This document shows positions 7,538 through 15,807 of a stretch of DNA of 62,093 nucleotides, piece by piece. The DNA lies in assembly GCA_031431035.1 (NCBI GenBank), contig JANPCR010000076.1, forward strand, positions 1 through 62,093. Reading direction: 5' to 3'. A model generated the notes under the pieces. That model made no database searches. It had not been told where the DNA came from and saw nothing but the letters and a program-made list of their open reading frames with translations. Position 1 is the first letter of the stretch. Every line of letters starts with the position of its first letter. This stretch comes from JANYCG01 sp031431035. Lineage in GTDB: Bacteria > Pseudomonadota > Gammaproteobacteria > Burkholderiales > Burkholderiaceae_C. The position numbers were made by a program, and so were the translations under genes.

Positions 7538-9319
7538 TCAACCCGTCACCCGGGTCACGCAGTTTTTGCCCGCATTTTTGCCCGCGTACATGGCTGCGTC
7601 GGCCATTTTGAGCAGGCTGGCGGTGTCCTGGCTGTCATTGGGCGACATGGCATAGCCGATGGTCATACCGACCTGGCAGCTTTGAGTGGACAGTGCAAAT
7701 GGGTTGCTAAAGGTCGCCAGCAGCTTCTCGCCCAAGTCTTTGGCTTGCTGCTCCTGGCTTAGGTCGGTGGTCAAAATCAAAAACTCGTCGCCACCCAAGC
7801 GGGCCAGCACGTCACTGGCGCGCAGGCAGGCCTTCAGGCGGGCGGCAACAGCGATCAAAAGCTCATCGCCCACGTCGTGGCCGTATTTGTCGTTCACCTG
7901 CTTGAAGCCGTCCAGGTCCAGCATGTAAACCGCCAGCATGTTGGTGGGCCCTGCGTTCGCAATGGCGCTTGAGATCGAGGCATTCAGGCTGCGGCGGTTG
8001 GCCAGGCCGGTTAACGGATCGGTGTAGGCCAGAGAATGAAAACTGTCGCGCTCGCGGTTGGCGGCTTGAACTTCGGATTGCAAGGCCTTGGTGCGCAAGC
8101 CCAGCACCCGCATGAACAGCAGCATGTCCAGTGTGGCCCCAAACTGGAACGAGTGCAGAGTCCAGAAGTTGACGCCAACCCGGCCTTTGATGACCTCAAC
8201 CAGCACCGCGGTGGACAGAAAATACACCGCCCAGGCCACCAAAAAATAGGCGCCCACGCTGTCGCCTTTGCGCACGCGTTTGATGGCACCGGGAATGCCT
8301 AGCAAAGCAGGCGCCAGGCCCACTGTGCTGACGATGTTGGTGACCTGCTGAATGTTGAGAAAGTCCATGCTGTACAAGACCGCGCAAACCGTCAGAAAAG
8401 CCGCGCCAAATTTCATTAGCCGACCGAACCAGGGTTTGGCATCAGGGCTGCGCAGCGCATGTTCAATAAACAAAAAGGAGCCCGTGGCAGCCACCAGGGC
8501 AGACAGGCCGCCCGCATGCACTTCGAGCCAAAGGTTACCCGGCCAAACATACTGGGCACCCACGCCAAACTGCAACAGCGAAAACAGCAAACTGCCGGTG
8601 ACCAACAGTGCGTATTTGGCAAACAGATGCTCTTTCAGGGTGAACCAGTTGGCCAGGCTGTAGACCAGCAGGCACAGCGCCAACCCGGTCAGCAAGCCCT
8701 GCAGCATTTGCTCTTGCAAGGCGCGGGCAAGAAAGGTAGATGGCTTGCTTAAAGTGATGGGTAAAATCATCGCGCCGTTGTTTTGCAGGCGCACGTAAAT
8801 GTCATAAGACTTGCCAGCCTTGAGTTCCAGCCCAATGGAATGGGCACGGCTGCGGATAGGGCGTTCGGCGGCGGGTTGCAAATTGCCCATGGCAGCTTCG
8901 CGCACCACCTTGCCATCGGCCACAACGTACAGGTTGATGTGGTTAAGCACCGCATAGTCAATGTCAAACACCCATTGGCCACTGCTTTGGGGCGACACGC
9001 TCAGAGGAATGTGCAACCACACGGCGTCGGTACGAAGGCCCAAGGTGCCATAGGCGGTGTCGGGCACGGTGAAGGGCGGCGGATTGGTTAAAAACCGCTC
9101 AATTCTCACGTCCTTGCTCGCGTCGCCGAACAGGGTGACATAGGGCCACACTTCGACCGAGGGGCGCGAATCATCCAGAACCAAGGCGGGGTTGGCCGCA
9201 TGGGCAGGCGCCAAAAGCCCCAACAAAGACAGCACCAGCATAGCCTTAAAAAACGCCAGTACTAAATGGCCCCAGCGAGAAAACCCTAACTTGTACCCAA
9301 TCAAATTGCGAAGGTTCAA
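7538..9319 (-). CDS. 7TM-DISM diguanylate cyclase (GGDEF)
   Basis: 593 residues if translation starts at TTG 9319, which overlaps the upstream stop (TTGA) and has GGAG 8 nt before it; an ATG at 9361 is possible but lies inside the upstream gene. Order: signal/TM segment (ending PAHA), extracytoplasmic 7TMR-DISMED2 sensor of about 150 residues, seven predicted membrane helices (about 205-405), a short coiled linker, and a GGDEF domain. The active-site GGDEF (residues 509-513) is intact, and RASD five residues before it is an RxxD product-inhibition site. It should make c-di-GMP in response to an external ligand. A copy of the dispersed element and a palindrome follow. Confidence 0.9.
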   Translation of the reverse strand: MNLRNLIGYKLGFSRWGHLVLAFFKAMLVLSLLGLLAPAHAANPALVLDDSRPSVEVWPYVTLFGDASKDVRIERFLTNPPPFTVPDTAYGTLGLRTDAVWLHIPLSVSPQSSGQWVFDIDYAVLNHINLYVVADGKVVREAAMGNLQPAAERPIRSRAHSIGLELKAGKSYDIYVRLQNNGAMILPITLSKPSTFLARALQEQMLQGLLTGLALCLLVYSLANWFTLKEHLFAKYALLVTGSLLFSLLQFGVGAQYVWPGNLWLEVHAGGLSALVAATGSFLFIEHALRSPDAKPWFGRLMKFGAAFLTVCAVLYSMDFLNIQQVTNIVSTVGLAPALLGIPGAIKRVRKGDSVGAYFLVAWAVYFLSTAVLVEVIKGRVGVNFWTLHSFQFGATLDMLLFMRVLGLRTKALQSEVQAANRERDSFHSLAYTDPLTGLANRRSLNASISSAIANAGPTNMLAVYMLDLDGFKQVNDKYGHDVGDELLIAVAARLKACLRASDVLARLGGDEFLILTTDLSQEQQAKDLGEKLLATFSNPFALSTQSCQVGMTIGYAMSPNDSQDTASLLKMADAAMYAGKNAGKNCVTRVTG

Positions 9320-11574
9320 TTGACAAACTCCTGCTTTGCCAAGCGCTTGGCCCCGCTCCATGAACCCGTTTGGGTCAGGCTGTCTTCAAGTCGATTCACC
9401 GCAGCAGAGGCCTTGGGGTCATCGCTCCAAAGTCCCATGGTGGTGTTCACGCTGCTCAGCAGGTGATCAGGCAACTTGAGAGGACGGGTTTGGTCCAGCA
9501 GAATTTTGCTCATCATGTGGTAACCCATCACGCGGGTGATGAACCGGGAAATTGAAAACTCGGGAAAAAGCCACTGCACCACGGTGTCGATGCAGCGGAT
9601 CACCCCCATCAGCACGGTGAACAGCAGGATGGAAAGTAGCGAAGCACGCTCAACCAACCCGATCTCCTGGGCGTTGGTTTTGCCGCATAAAAACCGCGTC
9701 ATCAGCACGGGAAACGACTTTAGAGGTGTCCAGGGGATCGCTTCGGCCATGGTGTTCATCAGAGCGTTCCCCAGGGCGCCGCGCGGGTCTGGCGACACGG
9801 GATCCGCCCGCCCACGCGCTTGCATTTGTTCAAACAGCACCTCGGCCTGGGCCATGGTGTCGGCCATCAATTCACGGCGAATGCCAAGCACATGGCCCAC
9901 CACATTCCAGGCATGCAAGTAGGCTTCTTCGTCTGGTGAAGTCAAGCCAATGCCCAATTTGCGCATGCTTCGCAGAAAGATGTAGCCAAAGGTGAGCAAG
10001 GTGTAAGCCAGCTCTTCCTGGTTGCAGGGCAAGCCGTCTTCGCCCAACTTCCAGCCATGCGCCAGCAAGGCTTCGTACATGCTGGCGGAGTTCACATTCA
10101 CCTTGGCTCCGGGGGTGACCACGCCCGCGCCGATGACGTGACGGTCTTCGCCCAAGGCCCGCACGGCGCCTTGCGGATCACCTCGCAAAATCAAATTTCG
10201 AACCGTGGCGTGAATCAGCCTGACCTTCAAAATTTGCGCGACACCGCTGCCTTCGGGGCGACACAGACCACCGTGCATCATGACCGGAAAAATCATCGCT
10301 GCGGTCGCCCGGATTCGGTACTCGGTGTGCTGTTCAAGCTGGCCCGCCACATGCAAAACAGAGGCCAAATCGGGCACCACATAACACTCGGGCAAGCTGG
10401 AGCAAAACAGCAAGGTGCAAGACAGCGCCCCGTAGTCCATGAACAGAACTTCAGCCCTGGCGATTTTGGCCCGGTCGGCCCAATCGGGCAATGCTTGCCC
10501 CTTTTGCAGATACGTTTGCAGGGCTTGCGTGATTTCGGGCGACAAAGCCGAGTCAACACCAGCCGCGTGGTGCAGGCTGTCATTGGTAGTCCAAAGGGCA
10601 AACTGCCGGTTGATGGCGGCGATTTTGATCGCTTTGTCTGCGGGCACAACCGCCTGCGCCACGGGCGGCCAAGGCCCCAGGATGTTGGCAATCGTGTCGT
10701 CGGCCAGCGGGTCGGCCGCGTACTGCAATTGCTCGAGCCGGGCGTCTGTTACTGGGCTTGGAACATTCGCACCCCCAGCGGCTGGGGCCCAGCGCCACCA
10801 ACCTGCCATGGCGCACAGCAGGGGAATTCCCATGGCAAAAAAGGCGATGGTGCGGGTTTCGACCGGATAGCCTTTGAGCATCTGGAAAACCATCGAAAAT
10901 CCAAAGATCGAGAAAGGCAGCAGCGCATGCCATTTGACGAAACCTGGTTGCACTTTCACGCCTTGTTTGCGAACTGACAGGTGAAAGCAGTAATTGATCG
11001 CACACGCCACCGTGACCCAACCCACAAAGCCTTGCAGCGTTTCGCCAAACCACCAGCCATCGGTTTTGGCCATGATCCAGGCTTTGAGCACGAAGACCAT
11101 GTAGGGGTCGGCCCCCAAGTCATAGGCGGTCACGATCATCGCGGCCAGGAACGACATGAAAAGCGCCCGCCGCAGGCTGCTTGAGCCGTTCACCGGACTT
11201 TGCCAGACAATGAAATTGCTGATGACGTAGGCGCAATAGCACAGCGCAAACCACATCAGCGGGATGATCATGGGCACGTCGCCCAAACGCCAGCCCAGCA
11301 CGTCGGTGTAGGTGTAGCTGCCAAAAAACCAGCCGCGCGATGAACCCATTTGCTCGGCGAACCAGCCGAACGACACAGCGATCAAAACAAATTGAAGGGC
11401 AGGCCGGGCACCCATGAGGTGGGTGGCATTGGCCCAGCAGAACGCGAACATCAAAACCGAGCAAATCACCAGGGCCAGCGTGGTGTCGTTGTGACTTCGA
11501 ACCGCCATAGCAATCAAAAATGCCGCAAGCAAGGCGTAACTGAGCCTGGGTAGCGCGCCAACGAATGATTTCAT
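9316..11574 (-). CDS. Fusion of CruF-like carotenoid hydratase domain and DUF2236 (MpaB/Lcp-like) oxygenase domain
   Basis: 752 residues. Residues 1-260 form about eight membrane helices and match the CruF/DUF422 carotenoid 1',2'-hydratase pattern: FGSYTYTDVLGWRLGDVPMI (84-103), AYDLGADPYMVF (150-161) and GETLQGFVGWV (177-187). After a linker, residues of about 370-690 match DUF2236, the heme-binding family of latex-clearing protein and MpaB: VRLIHATVRNL (451-461, family His at 455), GLPCNQEELAYTLLTFGYIF (514-533) and EEAYLHAWNVVGHVLGI (549-565). CruF acts on carotenoids and Lcp cleaves polyisoprene, so an isoprenoid substrate is inferred. The 3' end is translationally coupled to a diguanylate cyclase. 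I know of no such fusion as a standard architecture. Confidence 0.75.
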   Translation of the reverse strand: MKSFVGALPRLSYALLAAFLIAMAVRSHNDTTLALVICSVLMFAFCWANATHLMGARPALQFVLIAVSFGWFAEQMGSSRGWFFGSYTYTDVLGWRLGDVPMIIPLMWFALCYCAYVISNFIVWQSPVNGSSSLRRALFMSFLAAMIVTAYDLGADPYMVFVLKAWIMAKTDGWWFGETLQGFVGWVTVACAINYCFHLSVRKQGVKVQPGFVKWHALLPFSIFGFSMVFQMLKGYPVETRTIAFFAMGIPLLCAMAGWWRWAPAAGGANVPSPVTDARLEQLQYAADPLADDTIANILGPWPPVAQAVVPADKAIKIAAINRQFALWTTNDSLHHAAGVDSALSPEITQALQTYLQKGQALPDWADRAKIARAEVLFMDYGALSCTLLFCSSLPECYVVPDLASVLHVAGQLEQHTEYRIRATAAMIFPVMMHGGLCRPEGSGVAQILKVRLIHATVRNLILRGDPQGAVRALGEDRHVIGAGVVTPGAKVNVNSASMYEALLAHGWKLGEDGLPCNQEELAYTLLTFGYIFLRSMRKLGIGLTSPDEEAYLHAWNVVGHVLGIRRELMADTMAQAEVLFEQMQARGRADPVSPDPRGALGNALMNTMAEAIPWTPLKSFPVLMTRFLCGKTNAQEIGLVERASLLSILLFTVLMGVIRCIDTVVQWLFPEFSISRFITRVMGYHMMSKILLDQTRPLKLPDHLLSSVNTTMGLWSDDPKASAAVNRLEDSLTQTGSWSGAKRLAKQEFVN

Positions 11575-11732
11575 TTGAACTTATTAAAATAGCCAGCGAC
11601 GCGCTAAAGTATCGCATTGCAAGGACAGTTTCCCTGCGAAGTTCTGCGCGCGTATACCCGTAGGCAATCAAACCATGGCAGTTTTGCAACAGCAACTCTT
11701 TGAGAGCTTGCTAGAAGCCGCGAGTCCAGGGG

Positions 11733-12338
11733 TCAATCCAGACATTTGACCTGAAAGCTGATGCCACCAGCCTGCGGGCCAGTGAGAATCCGATGAACAT
11801 TTGATTTGACGTGCCTGCCACAGCCCGTAAGGTCGATGCCAGAGTCTGGCTGCATGAAATCACTCACCCAATACCGCGTGGGATCCATGCAGGCAAAAGT
11901 CCAGGGAGCGCCCACCAAAACAGCGGGCAAAGTTGACCGATCAGTTGCGATGGCCAGCTCAACCTGCACACCCAGCCGCCCATCACTCGACCACCACAAC
12001 GCCGGTGGCGACGCCTCCGTCAGCTCAGCCGTTTGCCCGTCAACCGACACGGCAAAAAGCCAGTTCCACCGCGCCAACTGTTGGCGCAAACCAAACACAA
12101 ACCGCTGCTGCAAAGCCTCATCGAGTTTTTGGGTCTCGGGGTTGCGCAAGGCCAGCGAGGCTTGCTCTGAATGGGCTTGGTCAAAAAGCAAACGCCCCGA
12201 CAGGCGTTGCGGCTGCCCGTGTTTGTAATCAACGGCCAGACTGCACTGCACCGTTCCATGCGGATGAGCTTGCGCTGACGGGGCAAGCCATGCCAGCGCA
12301 AAGGCTACAGCGCAAGGCAGCCTGTTGCGCAAAAACAC
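11733..12338 (-). CDS. DUF1007-like exported protein
   Basis: About 201 residues from GTG 12338. The start is uncertain: other in-frame GTG/TTG codons lie up to 30 nt upstream, and a further start at 12446 would sit inside the previous gene. A signal peptide (AVAFALAWLAPSAQA) is followed directly by HPHGTVQCSL, the His-Pro-His mature N-terminus typical of DUF1007 periplasmic proteins linked to metal (Ni/Co, Zn) transport loci. The C-terminal part (FACMDPTRYWVSDF, then TGCGRHV) also fits the family's 'DPxYY' and Cys pattern. No metal transporter is adjacent, so its job here is unknown. It follows the cyclase-family gene by 26 nt. Confidence 0.5.
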   Translation of the reverse strand: MFLRNRLPCAVAFALAWLAPSAQAHPHGTVQCSLAVDYKHGQPQRLSGRLLFDQAHSEQASLALRNPETQKLDEALQQRFVFGLRQQLARWNWLFAVSVDGQTAELTEASPPALWWSSDGRLGVQVELAIATDRSTLPAVLVGAPWTFACMDPTRYWVSDFMQPDSGIDLTGCGRHVKSNVHRILTGPQAGGISFQVKCLD

Positions 12339-12364
12339 ACCGCCCACCCTGCGCACCGGCTGGC

Positions 12365-13318
12365 TCAACGAATCGCAACAGGGTTGATGATGGACTGCAC
12401 GCCACCCGTGATTCTGGCTGCGCCCAAAACAAACATAAACTCCCACGCCTTGTCTTTCACCAAGTTGGAAGTATTCATGTTCTCCAAGATATAAATGCCA
12501 TTTTTGGCGAGCAAAATTTGGTGCACTTCGAACACGCCTACATCTTTCTCAAACGGCACAGCCTCCAGTCCCCAGGTGTCGGCACCGACGGCAATCACCT
12601 CTTTGGACGCCAAAAACAAGGCACCATCCTTGCCCAAGCCAGGTTCTGCTGCAATAAACCGCTTGTTATCTTTGCCTTCCAATGCCTGCCAACCAGTGTG
12701 AAACAGAACTACGTCGCCCTTTTTAATGGTGATGCCCTGGCGCGTTGCCTGCTCTTCGATTTCTTTGCGGTTGAACGCCGTACCTTCAGGCAGCATGGCG
12801 GTCTTGTAGTGCTCGGTCATGTCCAGCACCACACCACGTGTCACGAATGGCGGAATTTTTTCAACGCCCAGTTTTTTCAATCCATTGGCCTGCACGAACT
12901 CACTGTTTTTAAAGCAGTTGTAGTAGACGTTGTCGATACCAATGTGGCCCAGACCGTCAATCTGCGAGCCAGTGCCCACCCAGCCCATGTAGATGTCGTC
13001 GTTGTAGGTCGTTTTGGTGCCCCCCAAACTGGTGCCACCCACTTGGCCAGGCTGCAACACGGTAAGTGACCAGGTGCGCGGCGCGAAAGCGGGTGTTGAT
13101 GAATTGGTCTCAAAACCCAAGGCATAAGTTTTGCCCGTTTTAACCAATTTCGCGGCTTCCGCGGCGAGCTGAGGCGTGAGCAAATTGGCAGCACCAATTT
13201 CATCATTGGGGCCCCATTTGGATTTGCACCAGTCGGCTTGGGCGAAGGCGCTGCCAGCAAAGGCAGTTCCGATACAAACAATAAGCGCTGCACGACGCAA
13301 AGTGGTCATTGGTTTCAT
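12365..13318 (-). CDS. Periplasmic cyclase-family hydrolase (kynurenine formamidase-like fold)
   Basis: 317 residues with a signal peptide (cleavage near AFA-Q, residues 24-27). It belongs to the Cyclase family (PF04199): GTGSQIDGLGHIG (115-127) corresponds to the metal-binding HxGTHxDxxxH motif. Here the first two His are Gly and Gln, while Asp121 and His125 remain. That altered motif suggests a different metal site or substrate than kynurenine formamidase or isatin hydrolase. A strong GGAG site precedes the ATG. It is divergent from a FadR-type regulator and a full Liv transporter, which suggests that it converts a periplasmic compound linked to that uptake system. Confidence 0.8.
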   Translation of the reverse strand: MKPMTTLRRAALIVCIGTAFAGSAFAQADWCKSKWGPNDEIGAANLLTPQLAAEAAKLVKTGKTYALGFETNSSTPAFAPRTWSLTVLQPGQVGGTSLGGTKTTYNDDIYMGWVGTGSQIDGLGHIGIDNVYYNCFKNSEFVQANGLKKLGVEKIPPFVTRGVVLDMTEHYKTAMLPEGTAFNRKEIEEQATRQGITIKKGDVVLFHTGWQALEGKDNKRFIAAEPGLGKDGALFLASKEVIAVGADTWGLEAVPFEKDVGVFEVHQILLAKNGIYILENMNTSNLVKDKAWEFMFVLGAARITGGVQSIINPVAIR

Positions 13319-13479
13319 ATGTGTCTCCTCAAAAACTTAGGTCTAAAACTTGGGTGAAGGTCCGAATGTTGACTGGATCAACCCAATCAATTTAGCAGCC
13401 ACTGCGAGCCCCGTCACGGCTTTTTTGCAAGTCTAGGGAAAACACCAATCAATGGGTCAATCCATTTATGCAACAGTTG

Positions 13480-13494
13480 GTTTGTCGGACAAAC
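13480..13494. promoter_or_regulatory. Probable FadR-type (GntR) operator
   Basis: GTTTGTC-G-GACAAAC is a perfect 15-bp inverted repeat. Its core TTGTCGGACAA matches the TNGTNNNACNA pattern bound by FadR-subfamily GntR regulators. It lies 24 nt before the preferred start of the regulator gene, in the divergent region shared with the cyclase-family gene, so autoregulation and control of the divergent gene are both likely. Confidence 0.7.
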
Positions 13495-13517
13495 TATTAG
13501 CGCTTCAGTATTTACCC

Positions 13518-14297
13518 ATGCCCGCCAGACAAGCCCTCAAGTCAGCAACCAAGCCGGTTTTTGAGAAGGTCAAAGTAACACCCGCTTACCAATTGATTTC
13601 CGGCGTCGTGGAAAAGCGGATACTGAATGGTGAACTGGCCCCCGGCACCCAATTGCCCACTGAAACCGAGCTGGCCGCCCAGTTTGGCGTAAACCGCTCA
13701 ACCGTGCGCGAAGCCATTCGCCAGCTCGAACAGGAAGGCCTGGTTGAGCGGCGCAGCTCCAAGCGGCTGCAAGTCACCCTGCCCGGAGTTTTTGACGCAG
13801 CACCGCGTGCGGCTCGGTCTTTGTTGCTGCAACAAGTCACTTTTGCAGAGCTTTGGCAAGTCGCTATCGTGCTGGAGCCGCAGGCAGCAGGCTTGTGCGC
13901 CTTGGCGGCAGGCAAAGCCGACCTCGAACAACTGGCTGCCAACCTGGAACGCCTGACCCAGCACTATAAAAATGGTGGTTCCATTGACGAGCATTCAGTG
14001 ATTGACGTGGAGTTCCATGCGCTGATCGCACGGGCCTCGGGCAACCGCGCGCTCATGCTTGCACGAGAGCCCATGAACCTGTTGTACCGCCCGTCTTTGA
14101 GCAAATTGCAAGCGGTGCTGCCCCAAATGGAAAGGCGCAACCTCGATGCCCACAAGCGCATTTTCAAAGCCATTGCTGCAGGTGACAGCGAACAGGCCCG
14201 CGAATGGACGCGCAAACATATTATTGATTTTCAGCGTGGCTACACGCTGGCCAAAATTCCGATGAACACGCCCATTGAGACGCATCACCTGGAGTAA
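13518..14297 (+). CDS. FadR-subfamily GntR transcriptional regulator
   Basis: 259 residues from ATG 13518. An ATG at 13452 is in frame but would place the operator inside the coding region. Winged-helix domain: AYQLISGVVEKRILNGELAP, then LPTETELAAQFGVNRSTVRE (the GntR recognition helix) and IRQLEQEGLVERR. The helical C-terminal FCD-type domain (about residues 95-240) contains the DVEFHALIARASGNRAL segment. FCD domains bind small organic acids, often with a metal ion. It most likely senses the compound handled by the divergent periplasmic hydrolase and the following liv genes. The downstream liv gene starts 57 nt later, with a weak terminator between. Confidence 0.88.
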   Translation: MPARQALKSATKPVFEKVKVTPAYQLISGVVEKRILNGELAPGTQLPTETELAAQFGVNRSTVREAIRQLEQEGLVERRSSKRLQVTLPGVFDAAPRAARSLLLQQVTFAELWQVAIVLEPQAAGLCALAAGKADLEQLAANLERLTQHYKNGGSIDEHSVIDVEFHALIARASGNRALMLAREPMNLLYRPSLSKLQAVLPQMERRNLDAHKRIFKAIAAGDSEQAREWTRKHIIDFQRGYTLAKIPMNTPIETHHLE

Positions 14298-14299
14298 GG

Positions 14300-14328
14300 A
14301 CAAGCCATTGGCCTGTGCCTCTTTTTTT
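14300..14328 (+). terminator. Weak terminator between regulator and livK
   Basis: ACAAGCC-ATT-GGCCTGT (14300-14316) folds with one mismatch and is followed after five bases by T7 (14322-14328). It may partly separate transcription of the regulator from the liv operon. Confidence 0.45.
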
Positions 14329-14354
14329 GTTTTCCCAACCCACCGGAGATTGAA

Positions 14355-15674
14355 ATGAACACTGTGATCATCCAACCACCTTCGAAGCCACGCGCTCCTT
14401 GGCGCAAAGCGATTTTGGCGGCTGCCGTCGCCCTGGTTGCAACGCACACCCAAGCGCAGGAAACCTTCAAGGTCGGCATCGTCAGCTTTTTATCGGGTCA
14501 AGCGGCCGAGAGTTTTGGCATACCCGCCATCAACGGAGCCAAGGTCTTGATTGACGCCTTCAACAAAGGCCAAGCACCTGCGCCCTACAACAAAGTGGGC
14601 TTTGGCGGCATGAAGATTGAGCCGGTTTACCTGGACGAAAACGGTGGCGCAACCAAGCAAGTGCAAGAAATGCGCAACCTGTACGACCGCGAAAAAGTCG
14701 ATGCCATTGTGGGTTACGTGGGCTCGGGCGATTGCCTTGCCGCCGCCCCAGTGGCCGAAGAGATGAAGAAATTCTTGATTCTCTATGACTGCGGAACGCC
14801 CCGCATTTTTGAAGATGGCAAGTACAACTACGTGTTTCGCACAGCCGCGCATGCCACTATGGACAACGTATCTTTGGCGCGTTACCTGAAAGCCAAAAAC
14901 GTCAAAGTCGACAGCTTCAACATGATCAACCAGGACTACGCTTGGGGTCAGGACAGCAAAAAAGACTTCACCCTGGCGATGGATCAAATTTACAAAGGGG
15001 CCAAGGTCGAGGCCGACCTGCTGCCAAAATTTGGCGCGGGCCAATACGGCACCGAAATTTCAGTGCTGCTGACCAAGCCTGCCGACATCATGCATTCCAG
15101 CCTGTGGGGCGGCGACCTGCAGGCCTTTATTTTGCAAGCAGGCGCACGCGGCCTGTTCCAAAAGCAGCAAGCTGTGTTTTCGGCAGCCGACCACGTTTTG
15201 CCAGGTTTGGGTGAAAAAATGCCGAATGGCGTGATCTTGGGTGCCCGTGGCGCTTACGGCCTGATGTCGCCCAAATCGGCGCTGAACGACTGGTGGTTTG
15301 ACCTGTACCAAAAAGCCAATAACGTCTACCCGGTTCAGGCTCCCTACCGCATGGCACAGGCACTTTTGGGCCTGAAGCAGGCGGCTGAAAAGGCCATGGC
15401 CGCCAATGGCGGCAAAAAGCCGACGCATGAGCAACTGGCCGCCGCCTTGAAGGGCAGCAGCTGGCAGTCCCCTGCGGGCACCATCAGCATGGCGTTGGGC
15501 GATGGCCATCAGGCTATTCAAGACACAGCCATTGGCCGCACCCGTTGGGACGCCGGCAAAAAAATGGTCATGATTGACGACATCATGCGGTTTTCTGCCG
15601 AGTGCGTGAACCCACCGGCCAACATGAAGAGCGAAGACTGGCTCAAAGCCGGCTTCCCCGGCGCCAAGTGCTGA
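14355..15674 (+). CDS. Branched-chain-amino-acid-type ABC transporter substrate-binding protein
   Basis: 439 residues with a signal peptide (AILAAAVALVATHTQA, cleaved before QETFK). The mature part is a type I periplasmic binding fold (Peripla_BP_6): VGIVSFLSGQAAESFGIPAI at the start, VDAIVGYVGSGDCLAAAPVA around residue 117, and the hinge segments later. It is longer than typical LivJ/LivK and has GSGDC where many family members have G-x-x-S-S, so the ligand is probably not a simple branched amino acid; aromatic acids and amides are common for such proteins in Burkholderiales. CGGAGA precedes the ATG. It heads the livKHMGF set, with a hairpin separating it from livH. Confidence 0.88.
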   Translation: MNTVIIQPPSKPRAPWRKAILAAAVALVATHTQAQETFKVGIVSFLSGQAAESFGIPAINGAKVLIDAFNKGQAPAPYNKVGFGGMKIEPVYLDENGGATKQVQEMRNLYDREKVDAIVGYVGSGDCLAAAPVAEEMKKFLILYDCGTPRIFEDGKYNYVFRTAAHATMDNVSLARYLKAKNVKVDSFNMINQDYAWGQDSKKDFTLAMDQIYKGAKVEADLLPKFGAGQYGTEISVLLTKPADIMHSSLWGGDLQAFILQAGARGLFQKQQAVFSAADHVLPGLGEKMPNGVILGARGAYGLMSPKSALNDWWFDLYQKANNVYPVQAPYRMAQALLGLKQAAEKAMAANGGKKPTHEQLAAALKGSSWQSPAGTISMALGDGHQAIQDTAIGRTRWDAGKKMVMIDDIMRFSAECVNPPANMKSEDWLKAGFPGAKC

Positions 15675-15681
15675 TCGCGTC

Positions 15682-15768
15682 TCCACTTCAATCGGATAGG
15701 TCGTTGCACCTCCTAGCCGTGCTAAAGCACTGTCTTCGTCGGTGCGCCTACTCTGCGACTGAAGTGGA
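15682..15768 (+). other. Stem-loop region between livK and livH
   Basis: TCCACTTCA (15682-15690) pairs with TGAAGTGGA (15760-15768), GCACC (15706-15710) with GGTGC (15741-15745), and GTGC-TAAA-GCAC (15719-15730) forms the tip. There is no T-run. Stable intergenic stems after binding-protein genes commonly stabilise the 5' mRNA or damp expression of the permease genes; I infer that role here. Confidence 0.55.
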
Positions 15769-15807
15769 AACGCTGCGGTCGCAGGTCAACGCTCGCAACA
15801 CCAGACC

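Noticed and set aside
10057..10977. 306-residue plus-strand ORF
   Set aside because: Antisense to the CruF-DUF2236 fusion; low-complexity composition and no motif.
11933..13069. 378-residue plus-strand ORF
   Set aside because: Spans two opposite-strand genes with signal peptides; a codon-bias shadow.
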